From assembly GCF_051488665.1 (NCBI RefSeq), contig NZ_JBPSEG010000013.1, forward strand, positions 38,926 through 102,925: DNA of 64,000 nt, written 5' to 3'. The notes beneath the pieces were generated by a model. It worked only from the letters and a program-made list of their open reading frames with translations, did not search any database and was not told where the DNA came from. A program made the position numbers and the translations under genes. Positions 52,999 through 62,612 of this stretch are shown here, one piece after another (position 1 is the first letter of the stretch; each line of letters opens with the position of its first letter). Source of the stretch: Melioribacter sp051488665. GTDB lineage: Bacteria; Bacteroidota; Ignavibacteria; Ignavibacteriales; Melioribacteraceae.

Positions 52999-55140
52999 AT
53001 GTCCCGCTTTAAATTAATTGCAATCTATCTTCTTTTAATTCCCGCATTCATTTTTTCGCAGAAGAAAAATTTTACCGTCGAGGACGTTATAATTAACGCA
53101 TATTCCAAACTGATGCCGGAGAATCTGAGACAGCTTCAATGGATTCCCGACGGCAGCTATTTCTCGTTTGTGAAAGATAACTTTATTATCCGGGGCTCCG
53201 TCGAATCGGAAAAATACGACACGGTTGTGTCTCTGGACAATATTAACGCTCTCCTTTCCGGGAAAAGTATCGATCGAATTAACTATTTACCGTCCGTCTC
53301 CTGGATTAACGAAAACGAATTCAATTTTATCTACGACAATAAACTAATACGCGTAAACACGGCGGCTAACAGCGCTGAGGTTATTAACAGCGCTCCCGAA
53401 GAGGCGGAGAATCTGACGATTGCGCCAAATAACCGCTATCTGGCTTTTACCGTTAAAAATAATTTATACGTTAGTCTCGACGGCAAAGAGTATAAGGCAA
53501 TTACGAACGAACAGGACAGCAACATCATTTGCGGGCAATCGGTGCACAGAAACGAATTCGGTATTAACGGCGGTATTTTCTGGTCGCCTAATTCGGATTT
53601 TATAGCATTCTATCGTATGGATCAGACAATGGTTACAGACTTTCCATTGCTCGACATTTCATACAAGCCGGCGCGGGTAAAAAACATCAAATATCCGATG
53701 GCAGGTCAGGCAAGCCACCACGTTACCGTCGGAATCTATAGGCTAAACGACGAATCGATTACGTGGTTAAACACGGGCGAACCGAAAGACCAGTACCTTA
53801 CGTCGTTGACATGGTCGCCCGATCAAAAAAATTTTTTCATAGCGCATCTCAACAGAGATCAGAATCATCTTCAGTTAATTAAGTATGACGTCAGTTCCGG
53901 GGAAGCCGTAAAAACACTCTTCGAAGAAAAGAACGATAAATACGTAGAGCCGGAGACTCCTCTTTATTTTATTCCCGGTTCGCCGAATAAATTCGTCTGG
54001 TTATCCGAACGCGACGGTTACAAACACGCTTATCTTTACGATACAGACGGCAATTTGATAAAACAATTGACAAAAGGCGAATGGGTTATTACCGATTTCG
54101 ACGGATTCGACAAAGACGGAAAATTTTTATTCTTCACAGCCACTAAAGAATCGCCGCTCGAAAGACATTATTATCGTCTCGAATTAAAGAGCGCCAAACT
54201 CGAAAAGATAACCGGAGAGCCCGGCTCCCATTACGTTCTGCACAGCGACGACGGCGTCTATTTTATCGACAATTATTCAAATTACGACACTCCGAGAAAA
54301 ATTTTATTGACCGATTCAAAAAAATCTTTAAGAAATTTGCTGACCGCAGATAATCCGTTGTCGGGATACAATCTGGGCAAAACGGAAGTATTTTCGATAA
54401 AAAACAAGGAAGGAGTCGATTTGTACTGCAGGATGATTCTTCCCCCCGATTTTGACCCGGCGAAAAAATATCCGGTAATCTTTTACGTATACGGCGGACC
54501 GCATGCTCAGTTGGTTACAAATTCCTTCGGTTACGGCAGATATTTTATCTGGTTTTATCTGATGGCTCAAAAAGGTTATATTGTATTTACCTTAGACAAT
54601 CGCGGGTCGGACAATCGCGGACTCGAATTCGAACAAGCCACTTTCAGACGGTTGGGGACTGTTGAAATCGAAGACCAATTATGCGGCGTAGAATATCTGA
54701 AAAAATTGTCGTACGTCGACACTTCCAGATTCGGAGTGTTCGGATGGAGTTACGGCGGATTCATGGCAGCTTCTTTGATGCTGAGAACGGGCAATCAATT
54801 CAAAGTGGGAGTAGGCGGCGGAGCGGTTATCGACTGGAGCCTCTACGAAGTAATGTACACCGAGAGATATATGGATACTCCGGAAACGAATCCAGAAGGC
54901 TATAAAGAATCTTCCCTTCTGAATTACGTTGAAAATTTGAATGGCAAATTGCTCCTTGTTCACGGCACGTTCGATCCAGTGGTCGTTTGGCAGCATACGC
55001 TCCTCTTTGCCGAAAAAGCGATGCATTTGAATAAGCCGCTCGACTATTTCCCATATTTAAAACACGAACACGGAGTCAGAGGCAGAGACGCTCTTCATCT
55101 TTATACTAAAATTACCGGTTATTTCGTCGATAATTTATAG
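52999..55140 (+). CDS. Prolyl oligopeptidase-family (DPP-IV type) serine peptidase, exported
   Basis: 713 residues from the ATG at 52999; AAGAGGTGA lies just upstream and contains an in-frame GTG (52993). Signal peptide ends IPAFIFSQ. Residues ~40-460 form the DPP-IV beta-propeller (VEPETPLYFIPGSPNKFVWLSERDG). The C-terminal hydrolase has the nucleophile in GVFGWSYGGFMAAS, the Asp in GTFDPVVVW and the His in LKHEHGVRG. Expected to release X-Pro dipeptides in the periplasm; S9B/C members vary, so substrate is by family. It follows the clpP terminator by 25 bases. Confidence 0.94.
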   Translation: MSRFKLIAIYLLLIPAFIFSQKKNFTVEDVIINAYSKLMPENLRQLQWIPDGSYFSFVKDNFIIRGSVESEKYDTVVSLDNINALLSGKSIDRINYLPSVSWINENEFNFIYDNKLIRVNTAANSAEVINSAPEEAENLTIAPNNRYLAFTVKNNLYVSLDGKEYKAITNEQDSNIICGQSVHRNEFGINGGIFWSPNSDFIAFYRMDQTMVTDFPLLDISYKPARVKNIKYPMAGQASHHVTVGIYRLNDESITWLNTGEPKDQYLTSLTWSPDQKNFFIAHLNRDQNHLQLIKYDVSSGEAVKTLFEEKNDKYVEPETPLYFIPGSPNKFVWLSERDGYKHAYLYDTDGNLIKQLTKGEWVITDFDGFDKDGKFLFFTATKESPLERHYYRLELKSAKLEKITGEPGSHYVLHSDDGVYFIDNYSNYDTPRKILLTDSKKSLRNLLTADNPLSGYNLGKTEVFSIKNKEGVDLYCRMILPPDFDPAKKYPVIFYVYGGPHAQLVTNSFGYGRYFIWFYLMAQKGYIVFTLDNRGSDNRGLEFEQATFRRLGTVEIEDQLCGVEYLKKLSYVDTSRFGVFGWSYGGFMAASLMLRTGNQFKVGVGGGAVIDWSLYEVMYTERYMDTPETNPEGYKESSLLNYVENLNGKLLLVHGTFDPVVVWQHTLLFAEKAMHLNKPLDYFPYLKHEHGVRGRDALHLYTKITGYFVDNL

Positions 55141-55210
55141 AGGAACTCTCTTCGGGATGTTCTTAAAAGATAATTTTGTTATTTTTATTAAAACTTTTCG
55201 GACAGTATAG

Positions 55211-57526
55211 ATGAATCAGCTTATCAACGGTATTAACGAATTGGTTGAATTTGCAATTTCGGGCGACGAATCTTTTTACAACGAAATATGTCGTTTTTTT
55301 GTTCGTAATTTTAATCTGCATTCGGTTTCATTGTTCAGTATTTCGGATAAAACAAATCTAAAGCTAATCGGTAAATCCGATAATGTAGCGCTTGACGGAA
55401 ACGGAAATTATTCGTGTACGAATTGCCGCGTAATCAACAACAATCTTATTAATACGCTCAATTTCGACAGCAACTGCGGAATTCCCGCCGACACTTCGAA
55501 ATTCAACGCCTGTCTGATGGCGAACGATAATTCGGGAAACCGTTTTATATTATCGATTTCGAAAAAATCACCCATCGATAAAAATGATAAGCTGAATATC
55601 GAATCAGCGTCGGCATTAATCAGTCGTCTGCTGTCGCTCAGAGCGCCGGCAAACAATTTCAAACCGTCGAACGCGGAGATGTACGAATTAATAAACAATT
55701 TCTCGGACGACATAAGAAATATTACAAACACCATTATCGGCAGCGTTACTCTGTTGTCGGAAAAGTCGGACGCGGGATTGAAGCCAGAAAATTTTTCTCC
55801 CATAAGGCGATCGGCTCAAAGCATTCTCCTCTATTTAAATGACCTGAAAGAATCGACAAGAATTTTATCCGGCGATTTTTCCGTGAATAAAAAAGAGGTC
55901 GACGTAACTTCGATACTGGAAGATTTAATTAAATTGTTCCGGCATCGTTCGAACAATAAATTCACCTTCGATACGAGCCTGAAAATAGAGGGAAAAATTA
56001 AGTCCGACGAATTCAAGTTGAGATACGTATTCAGTAATTTGATATATACCGCTTCCCTTCTCTCCACATCAGGAAATTTTACAGTCAAAGGATTCAACAA
56101 ACAATCCGGCGGTATTGAAATTACTTTAACGGCTAACGACGCTGTCGATATTCCGGTTGATATAATAAAGAATTTCTTCAAACCTTTTGTAATTAAAAAA
56201 ATAAATGAAATTAAGAATTCCAACTTAACGGGATTAAGCTTATATTTAGCAAAAAAATATCTGAATCTCTTGAACGGAGATATAAGCATTGTTCATTTTA
56301 ACAATCAACTTATATTCAAATTAACAATCGATGGAGCAATAATGTCTGAAATCGACAAAACATTGAGCAGTCTTCCCAAACCCGATACGGAAAATAAAGT
56401 TCTGGTTATCGAAGACGATTATGCCACCTCCAAATTGTTGAGCAATTATTTGAATAAATGGGGGTACAAGCCGATAATTGTCAGTACGGAACAGGAAGCG
56501 TTCGATTTCATCAATTCCGAATCGCTGCTTGCAGTCATTTTGGACATCGAACTGCCGAATACCAACGGTCTCGAGTTATTGCGTAAAATCCGCGAGCACG
56601 AAAAAACGAAAAACGTGCCTGTGATTGTCTGCTCTATCGAACATGAACAACAGAAAGCTTTTATGATGGGAGCGGTGGAATATTTCGTAAAGCCGATTAA
56701 TTACAACTATCTCGTGGAAGTTCTGACAAGCTATAAACTGAGAAAAGATTCGAATATATTGTGCGTAGACGACGACGTTCCGACGCTCAATTTGGTCAAG
56801 CAAGCAATTGAGTCTGCCGGATTTAAACCGGTAGCCGAAAACGTTTCGGCTAATGTAATGGATTTGATTAAAGACAAGGATATCGATCTGGCAATAATCG
56901 ACCTCGACATGCCTCATCCGAACGGTTTCGAATTGATAAAAATGATTAAATCGGAACCGAAATTCGCTCATCTTCCGATTATAATTTATACGGGCAAAGA
57001 GAACTACCAGGAAGACCTCAAAAATATCGAAGGACTTTTCGACGACCTGCTCGAAAAGAGATCGACTAACATAGAAGACCTTGCAGATACAATCAGCAAG
57101 ATGATAAATCAATACGAAGTTCCTCCTCCGGAAGAAGAGGTGCTGACCAAAAAAGGCGTTAAGAAAATATTGCTGGCGGAAGACTACAAACATTCTCAAA
57201 TAATCGTAACGCGTTTACTGAAGAAAAACAACTTCGAAGATATAGTCGTTGTCGAAAACGGCGAAGACGCAGTCAATATGGCTAAAAAGGAAAAGTTCGA
57301 TTTGATTCTGATGGATATGCAAATGCCGATTATGAACGGATTCGAAGCCACTGAAAAAATAAGGCAGATGCCGGAATATAAGAACGTACCGATAATCGCT
57401 TTGACGGCATTTGCAATGAAAGGCGATAAAGAAAAATGCCTCGAAGCCGGCGCGACCGATTATATCCCAAAACCGATCGACAGCAAGGAATTTATCGACA
57501 AAATTAAATACTACACGAACAGTTAA
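55211..57526 (+). CDS. Degenerate histidine kinase fused to three receiver domains
   Basis: 771 residues, no membrane helix. Residues ~1-145 look like a GAF-type sensor with several Cys (C69, C72, C89, C101). ~155-375 has the fold pattern of HisKA/HATPase, but the expected H-E-x-R-x-P box reads FSDDIRNITNTIIG (Asp in place of His) and the ATP motifs N, G1 are lost (NLIYTASLL; GLSLYLAKKYLNLLNGDISI keeps only the G2-like end). Three receivers follow with acceptors D445 (VILDIELP), D564 (IIDLDMPHP) and D702 (LILMDMQMP). REC1 and REC3 keep the switch lysine (KPI), REC2 does not (LEKRS). It probably integrates phosphoryl input from other kinases. No output domain is present. Confidence 0.85.
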   Translation: MNQLINGINELVEFAISGDESFYNEICRFFVRNFNLHSVSLFSISDKTNLKLIGKSDNVALDGNGNYSCTNCRVINNNLINTLNFDSNCGIPADTSKFNACLMANDNSGNRFILSISKKSPIDKNDKLNIESASALISRLLSLRAPANNFKPSNAEMYELINNFSDDIRNITNTIIGSVTLLSEKSDAGLKPENFSPIRRSAQSILLYLNDLKESTRILSGDFSVNKKEVDVTSILEDLIKLFRHRSNNKFTFDTSLKIEGKIKSDEFKLRYVFSNLIYTASLLSTSGNFTVKGFNKQSGGIEITLTANDAVDIPVDIIKNFFKPFVIKKINEIKNSNLTGLSLYLAKKYLNLLNGDISIVHFNNQLIFKLTIDGAIMSEIDKTLSSLPKPDTENKVLVIEDDYATSKLLSNYLNKWGYKPIIVSTEQEAFDFINSESLLAVILDIELPNTNGLELLRKIREHEKTKNVPVIVCSIEHEQQKAFMMGAVEYFVKPINYNYLVEVLTSYKLRKDSNILCVDDDVPTLNLVKQAIESAGFKPVAENVSANVMDLIKDKDIDLAIIDLDMPHPNGFELIKMIKSEPKFAHLPIIIYTGKENYQEDLKNIEGLFDDLLEKRSTNIEDLADTISKMINQYEVPPPEEEVLTKKGVKKILLAEDYKHSQIIVTRLLKKNNFEDIVVVENGEDAVNMAKKEKFDLILMDMQMPIMNGFEATEKIRQMPEYKNVPIIALTAFAMKGDKEKCLEAGATDYIPKPIDSKEFIDKIKYYTNS

Positions 57527-57555
57527 TCTAATCGCCAATTTTTTAGGGGTACGTT

Positions 57556-59004
57556 ATGAATATCAGGGTACGATTTGCTCCGAGCCCTACGGGATATTTA
57601 CACGTGGGCGGACTAAGAACCGCATTGTATAATTTTTTATTTGCTCGCAAAAACAACGGCAAATTTATTCTGCGCATTGAAGATACCGACCGCAACAGGT
57701 ATGTCGAAGGAGCCGTCGAAAATTTGATAAATTCTCTTAAATGGTGCGGACTCGACTATGACGAAGGACCGGATGCGGGAGGAGATTTCGGTCCTTATAT
57801 GCAATCTCAGAGGCTCGACATTTATAAAAAATACGCCGACGAATTGATTTCGAAAGGTCACGCTTATTATTGTTTCTGTACGCCCGAACGCCTCGAAGAA
57901 CTGCGCAAAGAACAGATGGCTAAAAAACTGCCTCAGGCAAAATACGACAAACATTGTCTCCGTCTTTCCAAAGAAGAAATCGAACGTAAGCTTAGCGAAA
58001 ATATTCCGCATGTAGTGCGGCTTAACGTTGAACCCGGGAAAAAAATAATATTCAACGACGTTATTAGAGGCGCCGTAGAATTCGATTCCGACAATATCGA
58101 CGATCAGGTATTGATAAAGAGCGACGGCTTTCCTACTTACCACATGGCGAATGTAGTGGACGACCATTTAATGCAGATAAGCCACGTAATCCGCGGAGAA
58201 GAGTGGCTTTCCTCAACGCCCAAACACGTTTTGCTCTATAATTTTTTGGGATGGGAGCTCCCGGTTTTTGCGCATCTTCCCCTTTTACTAAATCCCGACC
58301 GTTCAAAACTAAGCAAACGCCAAGGCGACGTGGCGGTGGAAGATTACAGAGCCAAAGGCTACCTTAAAGAAGCGCTGATCAACTTTGTCGCCCTGCTCGG
58401 ATGGAACGCCGGCGACGACAAGGAATTTTATTACATCGACGAATTAATCGAAAAATTTTCACTCGATCGCGTCAATAAATCGGGCGCAGTTTTCGATATA
58501 GAAAAATTGAATTGGCTTAATGCGGAACACCTGCGCGCAAAGCCGGACGACGAACTGCTTGTAATGTTGAAAGAAGAATTGAGCAAAAGCAAATATGCGG
58601 AATTGAATTTAACCGACGATTATCTGCTGCTCGTTATTCACGCCATGAAAGAACGCGTTTCCTTTGTGCATGAATTTATAACGAAATCCCCTTACTTCTT
58701 CGAGGCGCCGTCTTCGTACGAGGAAAAAGCAGTCGAAAAAAACTGGAAACCCGAAACGCCCGGATACATGTCGAAATTGAGGGACAAATTTGAGGCTTTA
58801 GAAAATCCTTCGAAAGAAGATTACGAAAGAGCTCTCAAAGAGACTGCGTCGGAATTGGGAATCGGCGCGGGCAAATTAATTCATCCTCTCAGATTAGCAG
58901 TATCGGGAATGAGCGCAGGACCCGGAATTTACGACATTTTATTTATCATCGGCAAAGAAGAAACGATTAAAAGAATTAACCGCGCGCTCGAAACTCTTAA
59001 ATAA
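57556..59004 (+). CDS. gltX: Glutamyl-tRNA synthetase
   Basis: 482 residues. Class I motifs: FAPSPTGYLHVGGLRTALYN (HIGH) and DRSKLSKRQGDVAV (KMSKS). The GIYDxL C-terminal anticodon-binding domain is of normal length. Because glnS is also encoded, this enzyme is probably discriminating for tRNA-Glu. AGGGGTACG precedes the ATG. It is 29 bases after the triple-receiver gene and is followed by a bidirectional terminator. Confidence 0.97.
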   Translation: MNIRVRFAPSPTGYLHVGGLRTALYNFLFARKNNGKFILRIEDTDRNRYVEGAVENLINSLKWCGLDYDEGPDAGGDFGPYMQSQRLDIYKKYADELISKGHAYYCFCTPERLEELRKEQMAKKLPQAKYDKHCLRLSKEEIERKLSENIPHVVRLNVEPGKKIIFNDVIRGAVEFDSDNIDDQVLIKSDGFPTYHMANVVDDHLMQISHVIRGEEWLSSTPKHVLLYNFLGWELPVFAHLPLLLNPDRSKLSKRQGDVAVEDYRAKGYLKEALINFVALLGWNAGDDKEFYYIDELIEKFSLDRVNKSGAVFDIEKLNWLNAEHLRAKPDDELLVMLKEELSKSKYAELNLTDDYLLLVIHAMKERVSFVHEFITKSPYFFEAPSSYEEKAVEKNWKPETPGYMSKLRDKFEALENPSKEDYERALKETASELGIGAGKLIHPLRLAVSGMSAGPGIYDILFIIGKEETIKRINRALETLK

Positions 59005-59009
59005 AAACG

Positions 59010-59045
59010 CCGGGCAATCCCAATTAAAGATTGCCCGGTTTATTA
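59010..59045. terminator. Bidirectional terminator between gltX and glnS
   Basis: A 10-bp perfect stem, CCGGGCAATC (59010-59019) and GATTGCCCGG (59029-59038), with a 9-base loop. On the plus strand TTTATT follows; on the minus strand GTTTTTATT follows. It serves both convergent genes. Confidence 0.85.
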
Positions 59046-59055
59046 CAACAAATTG

Positions 59056-60717
59056 TTATTGCCCTTTCTTTTTAGCCCAGCTGTCTTTCAATGTTACGGT
59101 TCTGTTGAAAACAAGTTTTTCCGGAGTGGAATATTTGGAATCGACGCAGAAATATCCCTGGCGTTCGAATTGGAAAATCTCTCCCGGTTTAGAATCTTTT
59201 AGCGACGGTTCTATAAAAGCGTTTTCAATTACTTTGAGCGAATCAGGATTAATGTAATCGAGCCAATTTTCTTCAGCCGCAGGGTCTTCGATTGTAAACA
59301 GTCTGTCGTATAGCCTTACTTCAGCTTTGGCGGCGTACTTTGCCGATACCCAATGAATTGTGCCCTTAACTTTTTTATTGCTTGTTCCCGAGCCGCTTTT
59401 CGTATCAGGATCATAAGTGCATCTCAACTCTACAATATTTCCGTTTTCGTCTTTTACTACTTCCTCGCATTTAATTATATACGCGTATCTTAATCTTACC
59501 TCGCCGCCGGGAATTAATCTTCTGAAACCTTTGGGAGGCTCTTCCATGAAATCGGCTCTGTCAATGTAAAGTTCTTTGGTAAATTTAATTTTTCTTGTTC
59601 CGGCGGAAGGGTCTTCGGGATTGTTGACAGCTTCTACGTCTTCTTCGCCTTCGTAGTTAGTAAGGACTACTTTAATCGGGTCGAGAACAGCCATTGCCCT
59701 TGTTGCGCGTTTGTTCAAATCGTCGCGAATTGCAAATTCGAGCAGCGCAATGTCTGTCATTGCGTCGCGTTTTGCGACGCCTACTAATTCGGCAAAATTC
59801 CAGAGGGATTCCGGAGTAAAGCCGCGTCTTCTCAAACCCGAAATTGTAGGCATACGGGGGTCGTCCCATCCGTCCACATAACCGTCTTTTACCAATTGAA
59901 GCAAACGTCTTTTGCTCATTACGGTATAACTCAAATTCAAACGCGCGAATTCGATTTGCTGCGGATGATAAATTTCCAACTCGTCGAGGAACCAATCGTA
60001 CAGAGGTCTGTGGTTTTCGAATTCCAAAGTGCAGATCGAGTGAGTAATTCCTTCGATCGAATCTTCCAGACCGTGCGCCCAATCGTAGGTGGGATATATG
60101 CACCATTTTTTGCCCTGCCTGTGATGCTCGGCGTGCACTATCCTGTACATTACGGGGTCGCGCAAATTCAGGTTCGGCGAAGCCATATCGATTTTTGCCC
60201 TCAATGTTTTTGAACCCGTCGGGAACTCCCCTTTTCTCATTCTTTCGAATAAGTCGAGATTTTCTTCCACCGTCCTGTTGCGGTACGGACTTTCAATGCC
60301 CGGTTCGGTTAAAGTGCCTCTGGTTTTACGAATCTCATCCGCGGATAAATCGCAAACGTAGGCTTTACCCTTTTTAATCAATTCAACCGCGTATTGATAC
60401 ATCTGCTCGAAATAATCCGAGGCGTAAAAAATTCTGTCTTCGAAATCGGCGCCAAGCCATTTGACGTCTTCGATAATCGATTCGACATATTCGGTTTCTT
60501 CTTTTTCGGGATTTGTGTCGTCAAAACGGAGATTGAATTTGCCGTTATAATCGCGCGCTATTCCGTAATTCAAGCAAATCGATTTAGCGTGCCCTATATG
60601 GAGATAGCCGTTGGGTTCGGGAGGAAAACGCGTATGCACCCGACCTCCCCATTTATTGGTTCTAATATCCTCGTCAATTATCTCGTAAATAAAATTTTTG
60701 GGTTTTTCCTTTTCCAT
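59056..60717 (-). CDS. glnS: Glutaminyl-tRNA synthetase
   Basis: 553 residues. HIGH motif FPPEPNGYLHIGHAKSICLNYG, KMSKS motif LSYTVMSKRRLL, and the GlnRS-type anticodon-binding barrels with GEIFQFERQGYFCVD near the C-terminus. Presence of GlnRS means Gln-tRNA need not be made by GatCAB. In minus orientation, last of a group that starts with the Cys-cluster gene 15 bases upstream. Confidence 0.97.
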   Translation of the reverse strand: MEKEKPKNFIYEIIDEDIRTNKWGGRVHTRFPPEPNGYLHIGHAKSICLNYGIARDYNGKFNLRFDDTNPEKEETEYVESIIEDVKWLGADFEDRIFYASDYFEQMYQYAVELIKKGKAYVCDLSADEIRKTRGTLTEPGIESPYRNRTVEENLDLFERMRKGEFPTGSKTLRAKIDMASPNLNLRDPVMYRIVHAEHHRQGKKWCIYPTYDWAHGLEDSIEGITHSICTLEFENHRPLYDWFLDELEIYHPQQIEFARLNLSYTVMSKRRLLQLVKDGYVDGWDDPRMPTISGLRRRGFTPESLWNFAELVGVAKRDAMTDIALLEFAIRDDLNKRATRAMAVLDPIKVVLTNYEGEEDVEAVNNPEDPSAGTRKIKFTKELYIDRADFMEEPPKGFRRLIPGGEVRLRYAYIIKCEEVVKDENGNIVELRCTYDPDTKSGSGTSNKKVKGTIHWVSAKYAAKAEVRLYDRLFTIEDPAAEENWLDYINPDSLKVIENAFIEPSLKDSKPGEIFQFERQGYFCVDSKYSTPEKLVFNRTVTLKDSWAKKKGQ

Positions 60718-60732
60718 ATACGTCCCCGGGTT

Positions 60733-61317
60733 TTAATCAAAATATGGTCTGTAAAATGATTTTAAATCAGGATTATTTTTTTCCAATAAGATTAGTATTG
60801 ATTTTAAAATACCGATAAGCTTACCGGTTCCTTCATTATCCGTTTTCTTGAAAATAATATACCATGCCGATACAGAGCGCATAACCGCTACTTCGGCAAG
60901 CTTAAGGTGGATTAATCGTTCTTCGCCGTCGGTTTCGAATGATTTTTTAATTTTCAACGAAATGAAATACTGATAATAACGAATAACTTCCAGCGCTTCC
61001 GTAATATCCGTACTTTTGTGATTATTTTTATTAAGCGGCAATTCGTTTTTATCAAGCCAGTTGTTGCATTCCGTTCCGTAAAGATCGGGAAGTTCTTCTA
61101 TGCTTTGCTTAAGATAATCGCCGGCTTCAAAAGTTTCATAAGCCTGAACATACAAATCCCGAAGGACATTAAAAAATCCTTCGGGATTAAAAACCGCTTT
61201 TCTTTTTTCGTTCTTATAAATTGTTTCGATGAAAAGCTCGCATCTGGTGGAATAGATGCATCTGTCGCACCAGTTATCGCAATACTTATGTATATCAGTT
61301 ATTAAATCGAGTTCCAT
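60733..61317 (-). CDS. Hypothetical protein with an N-terminal Cys cluster
   Basis: 194 residues, helical, no signal peptide. The N-terminus has C13-x3-C17-x2-C20-x5-C26 (KYCDNWCDRCIYSTRCELF), a spacing that could hold zinc or an iron-sulfur cluster. The remainder has no motif I recognise (LKLAEVAVMRSVSAWYIIFKK). It is 15 bases upstream of glnS, and a 44-base inverted-repeat region with a promoter-like box lies immediately before its start. Confidence 0.7.
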   Translation of the reverse strand: MELDLITDIHKYCDNWCDRCIYSTRCELFIETIYKNEKRKAVFNPEGFFNVLRDLYVQAYETFEAGDYLKQSIEELPDLYGTECNNWLDKNELPLNKNNHKSTDITEALEVIRYYQYFISLKIKKSFETDGEERLIHLKLAEVAVMRSVSAWYIIFKKTDNEGTGKLIGILKSILILLEKNNPDLKSFYRPYFD

Positions 61318-61319
61318 GA

Positions 61320-61363
61320 ATACCGTAAAAATTTAAGTACAAATATAGAAATTAATACGGTAT
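61320..61363 (-). promoter_or_regulatory. Inverted repeat with a TATATTTG box upstream of the Cys-cluster gene
   Basis: ATACCGTA (61320-61327) and TACGGTAT (61356-61363) form a perfect 8-bp inverted repeat with 28 bases between. On the minus strand TATATTTG (61347-61340), an exact TAnnTTTG, sits in the middle. ATTG at 61374-61371 is 23 bases upstream of it. This looks like a promoter under an operator pair or a stem in the leader. Inference only. Confidence 0.35.
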
Positions 61364-61393
61364 TCTTCCTCAATAATCAAGCACTGTTACAAG

Positions 61394-61813
61394 CTAAATT
61401 TCGGAAGTACAGTTCGGGCATCTCGTCGCTTTTACCGGAATCAAAGTAAAACATTTGGGACATTCTTTAGTAGTCGGAGCGGCTTTCGGTTCTTCCTCTT
61501 TCTTTTTAAGCCGATTGATTTGTTTGATTACTATGAAAATCGCAAACGCAATTATCAAAAAATCCACAACGGTATTTAAGAAAATTCCGTAACGAATAGT
61601 TACGGCTTCCGCTGCGTCGGTTTTCTCTTTCAACGTCAGAGCCAAATCGGAGAAATCGACATTGCCAATAAGCCATCCGATCGGCGGCATTATTACGTCG
61701 TTAACGAAAGAGCTGACTATTTTTCCGAATGCAGTGCCGATGATTATGCCGACAGCCATATCGATTACATTGCCGCGTATGGCAAATTTTTTGAATTCGT
61801 CGATTATTTTCAT
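61394..61813 (-). CDS. mscL: Large-conductance mechanosensitive channel with C-terminal zinc ribbon
   Basis: 139 residues. FKKFAIRGNVIDMAVGIIIGTAFGKIVSSFVNDVIMPPIG is the MscL pore helix; helix 2 spans about 77-97. In place of a plain cytoplasmic helix bundle the end has C118-P-K-C121 and C132-P-N-C135, a zinc-ribbon/rubredoxin-like knuckle. MscL opens under membrane tension to release solutes. The ribbon tail is known in other MscL proteins, though its role is not clear. AGGGGAC precedes the ATG. Confidence 0.95.
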   Translation of the reverse strand: MKIIDEFKKFAIRGNVIDMAVGIIIGTAFGKIVSSFVNDVIMPPIGWLIGNVDFSDLALTLKEKTDAAEAVTIRYGIFLNTVVDFLIIAFAIFIVIKQINRLKKKEEEPKAAPTTKECPKCFTLIPVKATRCPNCTSEI

Positions 61814-61835
61814 AGATGTCCCCTGAAATTAGTTT

Positions 61836-62612
61836 TTATTGTTCGTATCTGCTTTTAAAACTAAACAGGTCTGTACTGATACTGATTCCTGTAGCGAGCT
61901 GTCCGCCGGTTACTCCGTTAACATGGTCGCCGATAAAATAATAAAATTGAAGCGAAGCGATTAAACTATTTACCCTAATAGTCATGCCGCCTTCCAGACC
62001 TCCGAAGACAGAATTTTTGGTGTTCAAGAATCGCATCCTCTTCTCCTCGTTCGAAGCCAGCTCTCCCATTAAAGATCGAACGCTGAGCCCCAACTCATAG
62101 CTTAAAGTTACTTCATTTTCCTCATTTTTGCTAATGAGAGCTTTTTCAATCAGTATCCCTATTCCGCCTACGGTAACGTCTTTAATTTCATTTTCAATTT
62201 TCCATGTGCTGGTGGAAACGGTAGCGTACAAATGAAGGTCAAAATTATTGAATATTTTTTTCTTTCTAAAATCGAGCAAACCGGATCTAAGCCCGCTTCC
62301 GTTTGAAGGATTCAATAAAATATTGCTAAAAGTATTGTTTAAAGTATCCATTGTAGTCGCAACGTTTATGGATGCGGTAATTAAAATATCGTGAATAGCC
62401 ATGCTAACGCCTAAGGCTCCGTTAGTGGCAAGCTCTTCTTTATTATCGCCTGCGGCAAGCCCTTTAACGTCGCCCGACGCAAAAACGGTTGTAACAATTG
62501 TGTCGGCAGTATCGCTTATTGAAAGAAAATTGAAACCTTTTCTGACAGTTTGCCCCTCCGTAATGTCTGCCAGCAGGATTATAACGGTTACAAGAAAGAT
62601 ATAATTTTTCAT
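61836..62612 (-). CDS. Exported protein, probable outer membrane beta-barrel
   Basis: 258 residues with a signal peptide (MKNYIFLVTVIILLADITEGQ). Alternating strands rich in Gly and aromatics (ELGLSVRSLMGEL, SVFGGLEGGMTIRVNSLIASLQFYYFIGDHV, GGQLATGISISTDLFSFKS) suggest a barrel. No family recognised. It lies 22 bases upstream of mscL in the same direction, and 131 bases of AT-rich sequence without a recognisable gene lie before it. Confidence 0.68.
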   Translation of the reverse strand: MKNYIFLVTVIILLADITEGQTVRKGFNFLSISDTADTIVTTVFASGDVKGLAAGDNKEELATNGALGVSMAIHDILITASINVATTMDTLNNTFSNILLNPSNGSGLRSGLLDFRKKKIFNNFDLHLYATVSTSTWKIENEIKDVTVGGIGILIEKALISKNEENEVTLSYELGLSVRSLMGELASNEEKRMRFLNTKNSVFGGLEGGMTIRVNSLIASLQFYYFIGDHVNGVTGGQLATGISISTDLFSFKSRYEQ

